Below, piece by piece: positions 1-11,939 of a DNA stretch of 64,000 nt. Where the stretch lies: contig JAVMKO010000001.1 in assembly GCA_032164245.1 (NCBI GenBank), forward strand, positions 247,947,644-248,011,643, written 5' to 3'. The position numbers and the translations under genes were made by a program. Below the pieces are notes generated by a model. It made no database searches, was not told the DNA's origin, and saw nothing but the letters and a program-made list of their open reading frames with translations. Position 1 is the stretch's first letter; each line of letters begins with the position of its first letter. This DNA comes from Sternotherus odoratus (taxonomy: Eukaryota > Chordata > Testudines > Kinosternidae).

Positions 1-620
1 AGAGTTCCATCTTAGCTGCACATGAGGCAGGAAGCTTGCCAAGGTAGCTGGCAAGGGTTCTAGACCATCTTTGGCTATAAAGATGGCTCTACCTTTTTCT
101 GATACTTCTACTTAGCTAATGTGAGTATAGCCATTTGATTCTTTTATTAAGCCGTGCCTTTGGGGTGTTCTTTCCTTTTCAGAACAAAGTGGGGAACCCC
201 AAATGTAAAGTGTCTGTATCTCTGCTTTAACCTTTTTCTTTATTAAATTTTCTAGTTATAAAGCCATCTGGTTTATTTCCCTTAGGGTTTTTCTCTGCTT
301 CCAGTTGGGAAGGGGGAAGGGAAGGGAATAGGAATCAGGGCAGCTAGGGGCCTAGCTGGAGTGTGAAGACTGTCTCTCCTTACCGTCAGGTTAGATGGGG
401 GAGGGAGGAAGCAGTCTCCAGGTGTCTGCCTCTCAGGTACAGAGAGACAGGAGTGGGGGAAGTCTGCCTTCAGCCGGGGAGGGTGAAGGACAGAAAGCAG
501 CCTCCAGGTATCTGACTTTGAAACCCAGTGAAGGGGACAAAGTTGGGGTGGGGAAGATCGGGGGCCTCTCCAAGGTTTTGGAAGTATACTCGATTCGTGG
601 CAGCGACTGGTAACCCCAAA
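1..620 (+). mobile_element. Possible LTR/ERV 3' portion and leader, cut by window edge
   Basis: The segment looks like the R/U5 part of an endogenous retrovirus LTR. It has a TATA-like TATAAAG near 77, a TTTATTAAATTTTC polyadenylation-like signal near 240, and a GTGGCAGCGACTGGTAACCCC stretch near 597 that resembles the sequence just inside chelonian ERV LTRs. A similar TGGTGGTGGCAGCG stretch occurs inside the better supported LTR at 61450-62224. The 5' end lies outside the window and no target duplication can be checked. A unique GC-rich region is an alternative explanation. Confidence 0.35.
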
Positions 621-1894
621 AACCCCAACTGGTAAAGTGGGGTGGGGGGGGGGGGAAAGGACTTGTTGGTCTGGCATAGAAGAGGCCCAGCCTTTGTACT
701 CAGGAGCATAAAGGCTGGGGGTAAAACCCCTCTTACAATACTCCATTTAAGAGAACCACATACAATGATGGACAAGGCATAATCCTCTTGAAAAGGGACA
801 TGTTTATCTGCCTGTTGCATATGGTGCCTATATTATTAATTAAGAGTATCAAATGTGTGCTACTCACTTTTCAGAAAACCATGAGGACCTGGTCCAAAGA
901 TGCTAGGCATATTACAAACACATAGATTAGACTAAGAGTTTAGATAAGGTTTGACAAAGGACCTGATTTTTAATGGTATTCAGGCCCCTAAACAAGCAGA
1001 CTGGTGGCAAGTGATATTTTCAAAAGTACCTATGCACCTATCTGCATCTTTAGGTGCCTAAATGCCTTTAAAAATGTGGCCCAAAGAGACTATTTTAAAA
1101 TTAAATTGAAATTAATGTCTCAAAATGTATAGAACTTACTAAAAAGGCTTAAAGAATGCAAGAAATCTGAAGGATTTGGTTTCCTAACATAATAAAACAT
1201 AAAGGTTCTGGAACACAATGTTAAAAAAAGAAAGTTTAAAGGCCTGTATTCCTGTTGTAAATATTGTATGTTCCATTTTCCTTGACATAACCTTTTTTCT
1301 TGATGTTTAATTATTTTCAAATAAGAAAGGACTGTGGATAACAGAACCATGCTGTTGAGAATGCATTGGGATGAACCAAGAGTTGTGTAGTACAATGTAT
1401 TCTCTTCTCAGCAAACAAATGAAGAGATGAAATGTAAACTTTTCTTTGTACACGATGGGTTTCCAAAATCCATTAAAGAGGAAAAAAACATTTGTGAAGT
1501 TTTTAGCAATATTTTCCCCCTATATATGTTTTAATGTGCAGTGGTGTATATTAAACTCAACTGGTTGGACTGTGTGGAAGAAACAAAGAAAATCTGAGGC
1601 TTCAGCCATGAGAACAACCAGTAGACACTTCACATGCAGCCTTCATCTGTTATCCAATGGACCCCCTTGCTCCATGAACTAAGGCATCAAAATCAATGTA
1701 GGCAATGACTGAGCCTGCAGCAGCTCCATAGCGACCTCATGTGGACAGAATAGCTGCCTCCTCTCATTCACTGGAGCACCAAGAAGTCAAATTGGGCAGC
1801 AAGAGCAATCACAGTCAGAGCTGGTGCTTGGCATAAGCAGACTAAGCAATTGATTAGTGTCCCAAGCAGCTTAAAGGGCCGCCCTATTCACTGT
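621..1894. other. No gene or clear repeat
   Basis: This is AT-rich sequence with a 12-base G run near 641. Short open frames on both strands have no recognisable motif. I see no promoter, exon or well-bounded repeat. Confidence 0.5.
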
Positions 1895-2390
1895 TTATTA
1901 TTATTTTCCTATGTATTTGCCTGTTTTAGTATGAAGGGGGATATGACTGCTTAGGACCCCCAGTGGGCTAGCACCACCATTGACTACAGTGGAGGGAAGT
2001 ACACTACACAAGCCACAGTTTCTGTAGCTATCAGGTACCTCAGACAAAAGAAGCATCAGCTGCCATCTTCTTTCTGCCTTGGACTCTCCCCTATCAGGAC
2101 AGACAGCAGCATCCAGCCTCATGGACTTGTGCTCGTCCAGCTTTTCTAAATAGTCCTGAACCACTTCTTTCTCCTCAGAAGGCTGGTCACCTCCTCCCCA
2201 TGCTGTGATGCCCAGTAGTCTGGGAGCTGATCTTGTTTGTTACGACAAGAGGCAAAAAAAGCATTGAGTACATTAACTTTTTCCACATCCTCTGTCATTA
2301 GGATGCCTCCTCCATTCAGGAAGGGACCCACATTTTCCTTGACCGTCATCTTGTTGCTAAAATATCTGAAGAAACCCTGTACATGCCCAC
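1895..2390 (-). mobile_element. CR1 LINE fragment (old subfamily), minus strand
   Basis: Read on the minus strand, the open frame at 2349-2146 encodes a stretch of CR1 ORF2 between endonuclease and reverse transcriptase (VGPFLNGGGILMTEDVEKVN..LNAFFAS), equivalent to the 'VGPLLN..G..T.D.EKAEVLNDFFASVF' region of vertebrate CR1. The sequence to the left continues the same element but is too diverged to translate cleanly. Both ends are eroded and the 3' terminus is missing. Confidence 0.65.
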
Positions 2391-3115
2391 AAGGTGAGGA
2401 ATGTTAGAGACGTAGGAGGAAGTGGGTATGACTTTTTGAAAGAGACATAACACAGCCAAATTCTTTAATCAATATGCTCGCCTTCAAAAGCAACTCATGA
2501 AAAGGGAGCATGTTGAAGCTGCCTATGGCATTCTTAACTTGTCCCTTTTCTGCTTTTATATATGGAATGATAGGTCAATTTTTGCTCTGCACATGGGACT
2601 GCAGTCGACATTAACTCCAGTGAAAAATCACTGCTTCGGTCATGCCTCTGAATGCCTGCCAGATGGACTGGTAACAAATACACAGACTCATTTGTCATAT
2701 ATTTGTCATACTGACGTCTTATGGAACCTGCATGCTTTCAGATACGCTCTGTTGTTCGGGTGTATGAATTCAGAAATGATACCATATTTCCAGCTCTATT
2801 AAAAATGGAGTGTCTGTACACATTCATATCTGAGTGAGGTGAGCATTTCTTCTCATACACCTTACATCAACTGCAATGAGCTATTCTCTCTCCTGGGATT
2901 CTGGACACTGTTCCCATTATGAAGATATTTTCCACATTTGTGGTGCCTGTCTACCTGCTTCTGTTACTAATCATATATCTCTTTACTATGCAAAACAGAG
3001 ATTCCTCATCTGAACAATAACGGACATTGCATAAAATTTACAATGGTTGCTACTAGAAATTTAGCATTCTGCAATAGCTACCACATGCAAAATTTGATAC
3101 TGAAGTTTTTCAGGT
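2391..3115. other. No gene or clear repeat
   Basis: Unremarkable AT-rich sequence. A 101-residue chance frame (2497-2802) lacks any family motif and codon structure. Confidence 0.5.
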
Positions 3116-3605
3116 TTCTGTCAGAAAAAAAATGTTTTAGGTTGGGTTGACCCAAATCAAAATATTTTGGTTTGTTGAACCAAACTGAAGACTTTCATTT
3201 AGGGTTAGAAAGAAATTCATCTGCATCTGGCTGAGTTGCTGCACTGCCTCCTGGGAGTTGTAGTTCAGATGTCTCATGCACCCATGTTCCTCTATGGACT
3301 GGGCCTCTATAGCTGGTCTACATCTTCCATGATGCACCATGGTCTCCAGTCCGGATGAATGGGAAATGTAATCCTGTCAGGGAAACCAGCCCAGAGGAGA
3401 GAATGGGGCATGAGGCACCTCAGCAGTTCAAGAAGAAACAAACTAGTTTCACTGGGGAATGTCCCATTTCAATTTTCACTGGGGAATGTCCCGTTTCAAC
3501 ACTTTCAAACCAAACTTTTTCTGAATTTTGAACCTCACAGAAATATTCAATCTTTTTTTTTCCAGTTCAGTCTGAAAACAAATTCTGACACATAATTTTC
3601 CATCA
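3116..3605. repeat. Degenerate interspersed DNA repeat, turtle-type
   Basis: Diverged inverted blocks (TTTGGTTTGTTGAACCAAAC, then GGGAGTTGTAGTTCAGATG..ATGCACC..GGACTGGGCC and an inverted counterpart ending in ATGAGGCACCTCAGCAG) match a palindromic family I recognise from reptile genomes, probably a non-autonomous hAT-type transposon. A short direct duplication, CACTGGGGAATGTCCC, occurs twice near 3450 and 3478. Termini and target duplication could not be fixed. Confidence 0.45.
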
Positions 3606-4285
3606 AAGGCATCTAATGTTCAACCAACACTAGAAATAAACATGATACATGTGGCAACATTAAAAAAAATAGTTGATACATGAGTGACAGTAGATATTGT
3701 CTACCCTGTTGGTAGATATTTCCTTCTATAAGACACATACAGTCATTAAAAACACAGCCATTTTTGTTGTTCTTGTTAAGATTATAAATTCACCCTGATT
3801 TAATGTGATGTTAGGGTGCCAATTTTACATTTGGTTTTTAAGAGTAATTTTGAGATTTTTTCCCCCATACTTCTTTCTTTCTTTCCTCGCTCTTTTTTGT
3901 AATGAATGCAGCCTTTCCATGATTTCTATATCAGATAGAAGGGATTGATGCACAGATGAAAGCGCAAGATATTTTGTTTCTTATTAGAGATGATGCATGC
4001 AAAGGCGCTCTCAGTCTTTGTGCAAGGATATAATTTTTAAGCCCTGTGTTAGAATGTCAGAGCTGAAAAAATGTGAGTAAATGTAATCACAAAACATGGA
4101 ACTACTCATAAGCTTTAGTCACATTAGTAAATTTCAAAATCTAGACACGTGAGTAGGTCTGAAGTATACTCAGACATAATTTTCCAGCTTTGGAGAGACA
4201 AGATTTCCAGAAAGTGATATTACTGAAATGTTTGTTACTGTTTTTAATTATACTTAAAGACCTACTCCAAAGCCCAAGTAAGAAA
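3606..4285. other. No gene or clear repeat
   Basis: AT-rich sequence with a pyrimidine-rich CTTTCTTTCTTTCC stretch near 3872. Nothing else is recognisable. Confidence 0.5.
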
Positions 4286-4289
4286 GAAA

Positions 4290-4515
4290 TCTGGGATGAT
4301 TTAGTTGGGGTTGGTCCTGCTTTGAGCAGGGGGTTGAACTAGGGGACAGTACTCGATCCTGCTAGTGTAGGCAGGGGACTGGACTCGATGACCTTCAAGG
4401 TCTTTCCAGTTCTAGGAGATTGGTATATCTCCATTTTTTTTTATTATTATTTTATTATTTTTTTTAGATGACCTCCTGAGGTCCCTTCCAACCCCGATAT
4501 TCTATGATTCTATTA
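4290..4515 (+). mobile_element. CR1 3' tail with a second CR1-type tail nested inside
   Basis: The outer copy has the classic CR1 3' end: GGTCCTGCTTTGAGCAGGGG at its left and GATGACCTCCTGAGGTCCCT with a terminal TTCTATGATTCTAT at its right. Between them (about 4336-4464) sits a second tail of a different subfamily, with CTTCAAGGTCTTTCCAGTTC, AGGAGATTGGTATATCTCC and a T/A-rich (TTATTA)n end. The inner piece interrupts the outer exactly where the consensus reads ACTAGATGACC. Confidence 0.75.
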
Positions 4516-4914
4516 TCTGTCCATTAACTTCACTGGGCTTTGCTTCAGGTCCCACAAGGCTAAGTATGAATAAGTAGGTTTTGCAACATGCCCGAATGTT
4601 CAATAGATGTGTGTTCTACTGGACCGTCCACTGAGAATGTCATTCTATGAACCCCATATGTGCAAATTTAGGTACTAACAACTTGAGCACCTTGACTTAC
4701 CTCAAGTGCCATAACATGAAATAGAGAGGGGGTAATTTCTCAGGTACATAATAACAAAACCAACAAGGGCTTAATACTAGTTTGGTATGGAAATGTTTGA
4801 TTTATGTACTATAGCTATTGTAATTATAGAAACATTGGAAGTGAGATGAGGGTTTTGCATTAAATGACATCACATTGTTTAGAAACAATACTTATAGGCA
4901 GAGACAGATGCATC
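4516..4914. other. No gene or clear repeat
   Basis: AT-rich sequence between the nested CR1 tails and the long CR1. No motif was recognised. Confidence 0.5.
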
Positions 4915-7900
4915 CTAGAGGTGAATGCCTAGCTGAGAAGATAATATTGCCAGGAGGGCTTTGGGTTCCTTGACCATGGGATGCTGTTCCAGAAAGGAGG
5001 ACTGCTAAGCAAAGATGGGGTGCACCCATCATGGAAAGAGAAGAGCATTTTTGGATACAGACTGGCTAACCTAGTGAAGAGGGTCTTAAACTGAGTTCAA
5101 AGGGGAAGGTGACCAAAGCCCACTGATAAGTCAAGAACATGGAGACCTGGGAGAAAGTTTGGAATTTGGTGGAGCATGGGCTGTTATAGCAAGGATAAAA
5201 CAGAGAAGAGAAAACTGGGGGGGGGAATCAAATCAGTATCTTAGAGGTCTCTATTCTAATGTGAGAAATATGGGGATTAAGCAGGAAGAACTTGAAATGC
5301 TAGTAAATAAACACAATGATGACATAGTTGGCATCATGGAGACTTTGTGTGATAATACACATGACTGAAATATTGGTATGGAGGGCTACAGCTTGCCCAG
5401 AAATGACTGGAAGGGAAAAAAAGGAAGGAGGTGTTGCCTTATATATTTAAAATGTATCCACTTGGACTGAGACGGAGATGCAAATAGGATACAGACTTGT
5501 TGAAAGTCTCTGGGTAAGTATAAAATGGGTAAAAACAAGGATGATGTCATGGTAGGGGTCTACTACGGACCACCTAACCAGGAAGAAGAGGTGGATGAGG
5601 CTTTTTTTAAACAGCTAACAAAGTTATCCAAAGCACAGGACTTGGTGGGATGAGGGACTTCAACTACCCAGACATCTATTGGGCAATAACGCAGCAAGGA
5701 ACAGATTATCTAATAAATTCTTGGAATGTATTGGAGACTTTTTTTAATTTCAGAAGGTGGAGACAGCTACCAGGTGATTGGCTGTTCTAGATTTAATTTT
5801 GACAAATAGGGAGGAACTGGTTGAGAATTTGACAGGGGAAGGCAGCTTGGGTGAAAGTGATCATGATATGATGGAGTTCATGATTTTAAGGAATGGTAGG
5901 AGGAAGAACAGAAAAATAGAGACAATGGATTTCGAGGCAGACTTTAGCAACTCAGGGAGTTGATAGGTAAGATCCCATGAGAAGCAAGTCTAAGGGGAAA
6001 AACAGTAGAAGACAGTTGGCAGTTTTTCAAACAGACATTATTAAGGGCACAAAAGGAAAGTATCCCACTGCATAGGAAAGATAGGAAGTATGGCAAGAGA
6101 CAACCCTGGCTTAACCAGGAGATTTTCAATGAGCTTTAAAAAAAAAAGAGTCCTACAAAAAGTTGAAACTAGGTCAAATTACAAAGGATGAATATTAACA
6201 AAAGCATGTAGGGACAAAATGAGAAATGCCAAGACACAAAAATGAGATCAAACTAGCTAGAGACATAAAGGGTAACAGGAAAATATTCTACAAATACATT
6301 AGAAGCAAGAGGAAGACCAAGGACAGGGTAGGCCCATTACTCAACGTGGGGAGGGGAATAACAGAAAATGTGGAAATGGCAGAGGTGCTTAATGATTGCT
6401 TTGTTTTGGTTTTCACCCAGAACATTGGTGGTGATTGGACATCTAAGATACTGAATGCCAGTGAAAATGAGAGGATCAGAAGAAGCTAATATAGGGAAAG
6501 AACAAGTTAAAAATTACTTGACAAATTAGATGTCTTCAGATCACCAGGGTCTGATGAAATGCATCCTAGTAAACTCAAGGAGCTGACTGAGGAGATATCT
6601 GAGCCATTAGTGATTATCTTTGAGGAGTCACAGAAGACAGGAGAGAGTCCAGAAGAATGAAAATGGGCAAATATAGTGCCCATCTATAAAAAGGGAAATA
6701 AGGACAACCCAAGGAATTACAGATCAGTCAGCTTAACTTCTGTATTGGAAAGATAATGGAGCAAATAATTAAGCAATCAGTTTGCAGACATCTAGAAGAT
6801 AATAAAGTGATAAGTAATAGTCGTCATGGATTTGTCAAAAACAAACCATGTCAAACCAACCTGATAGCTTTCTTTGACAGGGTAACAACACTTGTGGATG
6901 GGGGGAAGCAGTAAATGTGGTATATCTTGATTTTAGTAAAGCTTTTGATACTGTCCCTCATGACTGTTTCATAAAATAACTAGGGAAATACAACCTAGAT
7001 GGAGCTAGTAAAGGTGGGTGCAAAACTGGTTGGAAAACCATTCCCAGGGAGTCGTTATCCATGGTTCAAAGTCATGCTGGAGGGGCATAATGAGGGGGGT
7101 CCTGCGGGGATCAGTTCTGGGTCCAGTTCTGTTCAATAGCTTCATCAGTGATTTTGATAATGGCATAGGAGAGTACACTTATAAAGTGTACAGATGATAC
7201 CAAGATGGGAGGGGTTGCAGGTGCTTTGGAGGATAAGATTAAAATTCAAAATGATTTGGACAAACTAGAGAAATTATCTGAAGTAAATAGGATGAAATTC
7301 AATAAGGACAAATGCAAAGTACTCCACTTAGGAAGGAACAATCAGTTGCACACATACAAAGTGGGAAATGACTGCCTAGGAACGAGTACTGCAGGAAGGG
7401 ATCTGGGGATCATAGTGGATCACAAGCTCTATTTAAGTCAACAGTGTAACTCTGTTGCAAAAAAAAAGCCAACATCAGTGTGGGATGTATTAGCAGGAAT
7501 GTTGTAAGCAACACAAGAGAAATAATTCTTCCGCTCTACTCAGGCCTTAACTGGAATAGTGTGTCCAGTAAACATATTGAATATTGAAAAAATTGAGTTT
7601 ATTTAGTTTGGAAATGAGAAGACTCAGAGGGGATAGAACAGTTTTCAGGTATGTAAAAGATTGTTACAAAGAGGAGAAAGGAAAAAAATGTTACTTAATC
7701 TCTGAGGATAGGAAAAGGAGCAATGGGCTTACATTGTAGCAAAGGAGGTTTAGGTTGGACATTAGAAAAAACTTCTGTCAGGATGGTTAAGCACTGTAAT
7801 AAATTCCCTATGGAGATTGTGGAATCGTCATCATTGGAGATTTTTAGGAGCAGGTTAGACAAATACCAGTCAGGAATGGTCTAGATAATACTTAGTCCTG

Positions 7901-7964
7901 CCACGAGTGCAGGGGACTGGATTAGATGATCTCTCAAGGTCCCTTCCAGTTCTATGATTCTATA
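4915..7964 (+). mobile_element. Long CR1 LINE, 5' truncated or eroded, all frames broken
   Basis: CR1 elements encode ORF1 and an ORF2 with apurinic endonuclease and reverse transcriptase. Here the endonuclease start (GLYSNVRNMGIKQEELEMLV..HNDDIVGIMET) is at 5246-5366, an endonuclease/linker part ([19 protein letters not shown]) at 5778-5963, the linker before RT ([23 protein letters not shown]) at 6226-6489, and RT blocks from 6540 to 7500 including DEMHPSKLKELTEEISEP, IVPIYKKGNKDNPRNYRSVS and LFNSFISDFDNGIG. Stops and frameshifts separate these blocks. The polymerase FADD motif reads CTDD at 7187-7198. The 3' end, with GGTCCCTTCCAGTTC and TCTATGATTCTAT, is complete. The 5' boundary is approximate. 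Confidence 0.92.
7205..7507 (+). pseudogene. CR1 ORF2 reverse transcriptase C-terminal fragment
   Basis: This 100-residue open stretch is the longest intact RT piece in the element. It starts just after the degraded polymerase motif and contains ITAL-type CR1 residues: a DLDKLEKL helix, the MKFNKDKCKVLHLGRNN block and GRDLGIIVDHKLYLSQQCN. The reading frame is lost after AKKKPTSVWDVLAGML. The normal CR1 ORF2 is around 900-1000 residues, so this is a relic of a dead copy and not a gene. Confidence 0.85.
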
Positions 7965-8291
7965 CTGATACAGAATCTTTATAATCAGAATGCAGAAGAG
8001 CTTGATGGTGCCATTACCACGGGCTCTGAAGGAGTTCATGTTAAAAGAAAATAAGGGACATCACATGTAATGGCAAATTTGTAATTAGACTATAAGAGGT
8101 CTCTATTAGTAAAGATCATGAAGATTTACAGTTGATTTTCTTAGACAGATGTCTGAATAGTTCAGAACCATTCCAGTAACCATTTATAACGGGGGGGGGG
8201 GGGTCTTGGCATTCACTGTGGATGTAATTTCAGTAGCATTGCTTGCAACCAAATGCAACGTTACAATTACCCATAATGTAAAAAGTACTGT
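7965..8291 (+). repeat. CR1 3' flank present again, inverted, at 18375-18714
   Basis: This segment starts directly after the CR1 3' end (..TATACTGATACAGAATC) and runs to TACTGT. The reverse complement recurs at 18375-18714, again directly beyond the CR1 3' end, with about nine in ten bases matching by eye. Shared blocks include CAGAATGCAGAAGAGCTTGA, GGTGCCATTACC and TTCACTGTGGATGTAATTTC. It contains an 11- to 13-base G run at about 8190 where the other copy reads CCCCCACACCCCC on the opposite strand. No coding signal is seen. Confidence 0.9.
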
Positions 8292-8411
8292 CTTCCATAT
8301 ATATCAGTAGATTTATACCTCCCTCGTCACCATAATAGCCAAGTGCTTTAGAATGAATCTGAACCATAGCAGGCCTGTGATGTGGATGCTCCATGATTTC
8401 CACCAACCCAA

Positions 8412-9545
8412 CATAGAATCATAAAAATGTGAGGCTGGAGGGGATCTCAAGAGATTATCAACTCCAGTCCCCTGGACTGAGGCAGGACTAAGTAAACCTA
8501 GACCATCTCTGACAGGGATATTAAAAACCTGATAATTTGAAAGACTGTTTCAGAACCTAACTATCTTTATAATTAAAAAAAATGCCTAATATTTTACTTA
8601 CATTTCCCTTGCTGCCGATTAAATCAATTGTTTCTTGTCCTAACTCCAATGGACATAGAGAACAACAATCAGTCCTTAACTTATTTGAATACTTATCAGC
8701 CTCCTCTCCGCCCCCTGGCTTTTTTTCTCAAGCCTAAACATGCCCAATTTTTTAAACTTTTCCTCAGAAGTCAGGTTCTCTAAATCTTTTATCTTTTTGT
8801 TACTCACCTCTGGACTCTAACTAATTTGTTCACGTCTCCTAAAATATGGCACCCAGAACTGGGCATAGTACTCCAGCTAAGGCCTTACCAATGCTGAGTA
8901 GATCAGGACAAATATATCCCATGTCTTCCACCCTAGAATGTTATTAGCCTTTTCAGAAACTATATCACATTGTTAATTCATATTCAATTTCTGTTTCTCC
9001 TATAACCCTTAGATCCTCTTCAGAATTACTACTGCCACCTACCCAGTTATTCCCCATTTTGTAGGGGGATAACTTGATTTTTCCTGCCTAAATATAGTAC
9101 TTTGCACTTTTCATTATTAAATTTTATCTTGCTGATTTCAAACCAATTTTCCGATTTGTCAAGGTTGTTTTAAATTCTAATCCTGTTCTCCAAAGTACTT
9201 GTTACTCCTCCCAGTTTCGTGTCAACCACACGATTTATAAGCACACTCTCCATTCCATTATTCAAGTCACTAAGGAAAATATTAAATACCAGACCAGGAC
9301 TGGCCTTTGTGGGACTCCACTGGATATGCCCTTCCAGTTGAAAGTGAACCATTGATAACTAGTCTTTAACTATGATCTTTCAATCAGTTGTGCACCCACC
9401 TTATAATAATTTAATTTAAACGACATTCCCCTAGTTTGCTTATGAGAATGTCATGTGAGACTGTGCCAAAAGCCTTACTAAAATCATGATGTATCAGATC
9501 TACTGCTTCCCTATGGATTCTCTCATATTATACTATTATAGTATT
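8412..9545 (-). mobile_element. CR1 LINE 3' half, minus strand
   Basis: The left edge is a CR1 3' end read in reverse (CATAGAATCATAAAAATGTG..GGGGATCTC..TCCAGTCCCCTGG). Moving right, the sequence follows the minus-strand CR1 3' UTR and the RT C-terminus. The frame at 9352-9170 reads FNIFLSDLNNGMESVLIN and VDTKLGGVTSTLENRIRI, matching the region on either side of the RT active site. Many stops are present. The element is 5' truncated near 9545 and is more diverged than the copies at 5-8 kb and 18-20 kb. Confidence 0.85.
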
Positions 9546-11275
9546 ATTGTAAATTTAACTGCTTCTTATGGTAGCAGATGAGTACCTGTATGTGGTGCTT
9601 TTGTATTGCTCCAAAATCATATTAGAAGCAAGATCTCTCTGGAAGACAATGGTGAGAAGGAAAGTTGCTGTCAGTTAGGGTATCCAAGGACATGGTTGTG
9701 TGAAACTGGCATCTACTCTTCCTAGCAAAGCTGGGATCAGAATTCATCACCTGAGTCTGGTGCATATAGAACTAATTTTTGATATGTGATTTATGAATAG
9801 TTTGGCTTGATTGTAGCCTGCTGAGATTCAGACCTTGTTTGATTTCGGGGGAAGGGGGAACAGAAATGATAGATAACTTTAGAGCTATTAAATAAGATTA
9901 AACTGTTGGAGAATGTACAGTAGATTCATTCAGCAGACTTGGCTTTAGTGTAAGATTATTCAACTGTTCTAGGATTTATAGCTGTTGAACCACAAATGTT
10001 CCCTGCTGTGGATTGAGCTGTGTCAATATTTAGAAGATTTATTTAGGAGGAGATTTTAAAATCATTAGAAAGGGCTTGCAATTGACATGTCCCCAGGAAT
10101 CACTGTGGTGATTATGGTTTGTACTGAATTCACAAGGGATAAACCCAAACTTGATAATTCCTAAATGAATGATGTCGGACCCATTTGCAATATCTAGGGC
10201 AGTTTGTCAGGATCAATTAAAAAGTGAGCTGGTGAGAACGTAGTACACATAGGAACAAAATAAATGTGTGGTTGTCCCAAGAGTTATGTCATTAATTACT
10301 GTACAGCAAGTTATGCTGCAAAAATAGCTTGAAAAGCTATCTATGCTAAAATGCAGCAATTCTGTCATGCAAATGAAGTTTTCTGAGAAGATAGCTTAAA
10401 GAAAATTTAATACAAACCTGTGGTGTCGCTCCATTTAAATCAATAGGGTAACACCGGGGATGACTTTGGCCCAGAGTGATGTTTCCTTGGTTGTACTCTC
10501 TTTGGTTTCAGTCATTGTAAACCAATCCCATTTGATCATTACAAAACCTCTATATAGTTCTAATTTCACTGCGTACCTTCTAAAAGTGGGTTAAAACTAA
10601 GGTGACAATCAGACTGTTTCACAGGTCTTACTTTTTAAAGTTTACACATACAGTAGGGCGCATAAGCCAAATATAATATGCTAAACACAGTATAGTGTCC
10701 AGCGGGGCACCTAAAGACTCCTATTAGCCCCTAGTTAATTCTGCCACCATACTGTAGGATGGTTTGGAGTGACTCTCCTGCCTGTGGTGGCACTCACCCC
10801 CACTCAGAATGCTGCTGAACTATCCCTGCTAGAGAGGATATTATTATTTATCACTGGCATGCTGCCCTAGATGTGCATTGTGTAATATTTAACACATTGA
10901 TTTCCCACCCTGAGATGCATGCAATGTAAATTAAGAGGCGAACAAAAGGAGAAGGAGAGGATACCATGTGAGGCTAGAGGGTGAAGAAGTTTATGTGGTT
11001 GCTTAGGTGGAGAGTAAATTGCTTTTCAGGGGTATCTTTATGATGTTGGAACGTATCAGGTTGCACCCATATGTCAGGTCTTCTTTAAAAAAAACATTGC
11101 TTATGTAGGACACCCCCAAACTCCCTGATGAAGTTTTCAGCCCTACCCATGAAAAACAACATAAGTTTGATACTGTGCTGTACTATACAGCATATGAACG
11201 TCTTCTAAAAATGCACAGACATGTTGACTCTCTCCTATACCACAGCTCCTCAAGGCTGGCTTCAGCCCCAGTGCC
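9546..11275. other. No gene or clear repeat
   Basis: AT-rich sequence with no recognised exon, promoter or bounded repeat. Confidence 0.5.
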
Positions 11276-11470
11276 TCTTAGGTTCTGTCTACACTACAAG
11301 GGAGGAGTAGGATTCTCCTGCTCACGTATGCATCTTCACACCAACTCTCATCAAACTAGCAGGAATATAAATAGCAGTGTAGCCATTGAAGCATGTGCAC
11401 TAGCAGCAAAGGCACGGCTGAGATGTGCCAACTACAAACCCTCCTGAAACCGGCAGGTATGTACGTGGCA
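11276..11470. repeat. Possible Harbinger-type MITE remnant
   Basis: The motif TTCTGTCTACACTACAAGGG at 11283-11302 resembles the GGGCATGTCTACACTGCAA end of turtle Harbinger MITEs. The opposite terminus is not visible, so the assignment is weak. Confidence 0.3.
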
Positions 11471-11930
11471 TGAACATTTTTATGTAAATCAGTAAACAAA
11501 TCTTCACCAGCCCCTCCTTTCTGCATATGTTACCCTGGATTTTATTATAGGCCTGGGGTATAATTTTATGGGAGCCCCTCATTAATACATTGGCAGCACA
11601 TGACTGAAATGTACTTACATTAGACTCCACTATGTAATGTGGTACTCTGTTTGGTAAGCTCCAACAGCACACTTGGCAGTACACAATACTCAAATGAAGA
11701 CACTCCCTTCCCCATAGACCCTCAGCCAGCTGAACAGATCAATGTATATAATCTGTAACACCGGAAGTGTTCAGTGATCACTAAGCACTTAAGAGGCTTT
11801 ATTCTGTGTCTGGTTTCAAATGGCTGTGCCCATGTATAACAAGAGCTCCAAGCCGCTCTTCCCAGAGTGTCTGTAAAGCTCAGTGCTTAATGGCACAGAC
11901 CACAATATCACAACACCCTGTCGAACTGCA
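11471..11930. other. No gene or clear repeat
   Basis: No recognisable feature. A CGGAAGTGTTCAGTGATCAC stretch near 11762 is not part of any family I can name. Confidence 0.4.
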
Positions 11931-11939
11931 AATGTTTTA

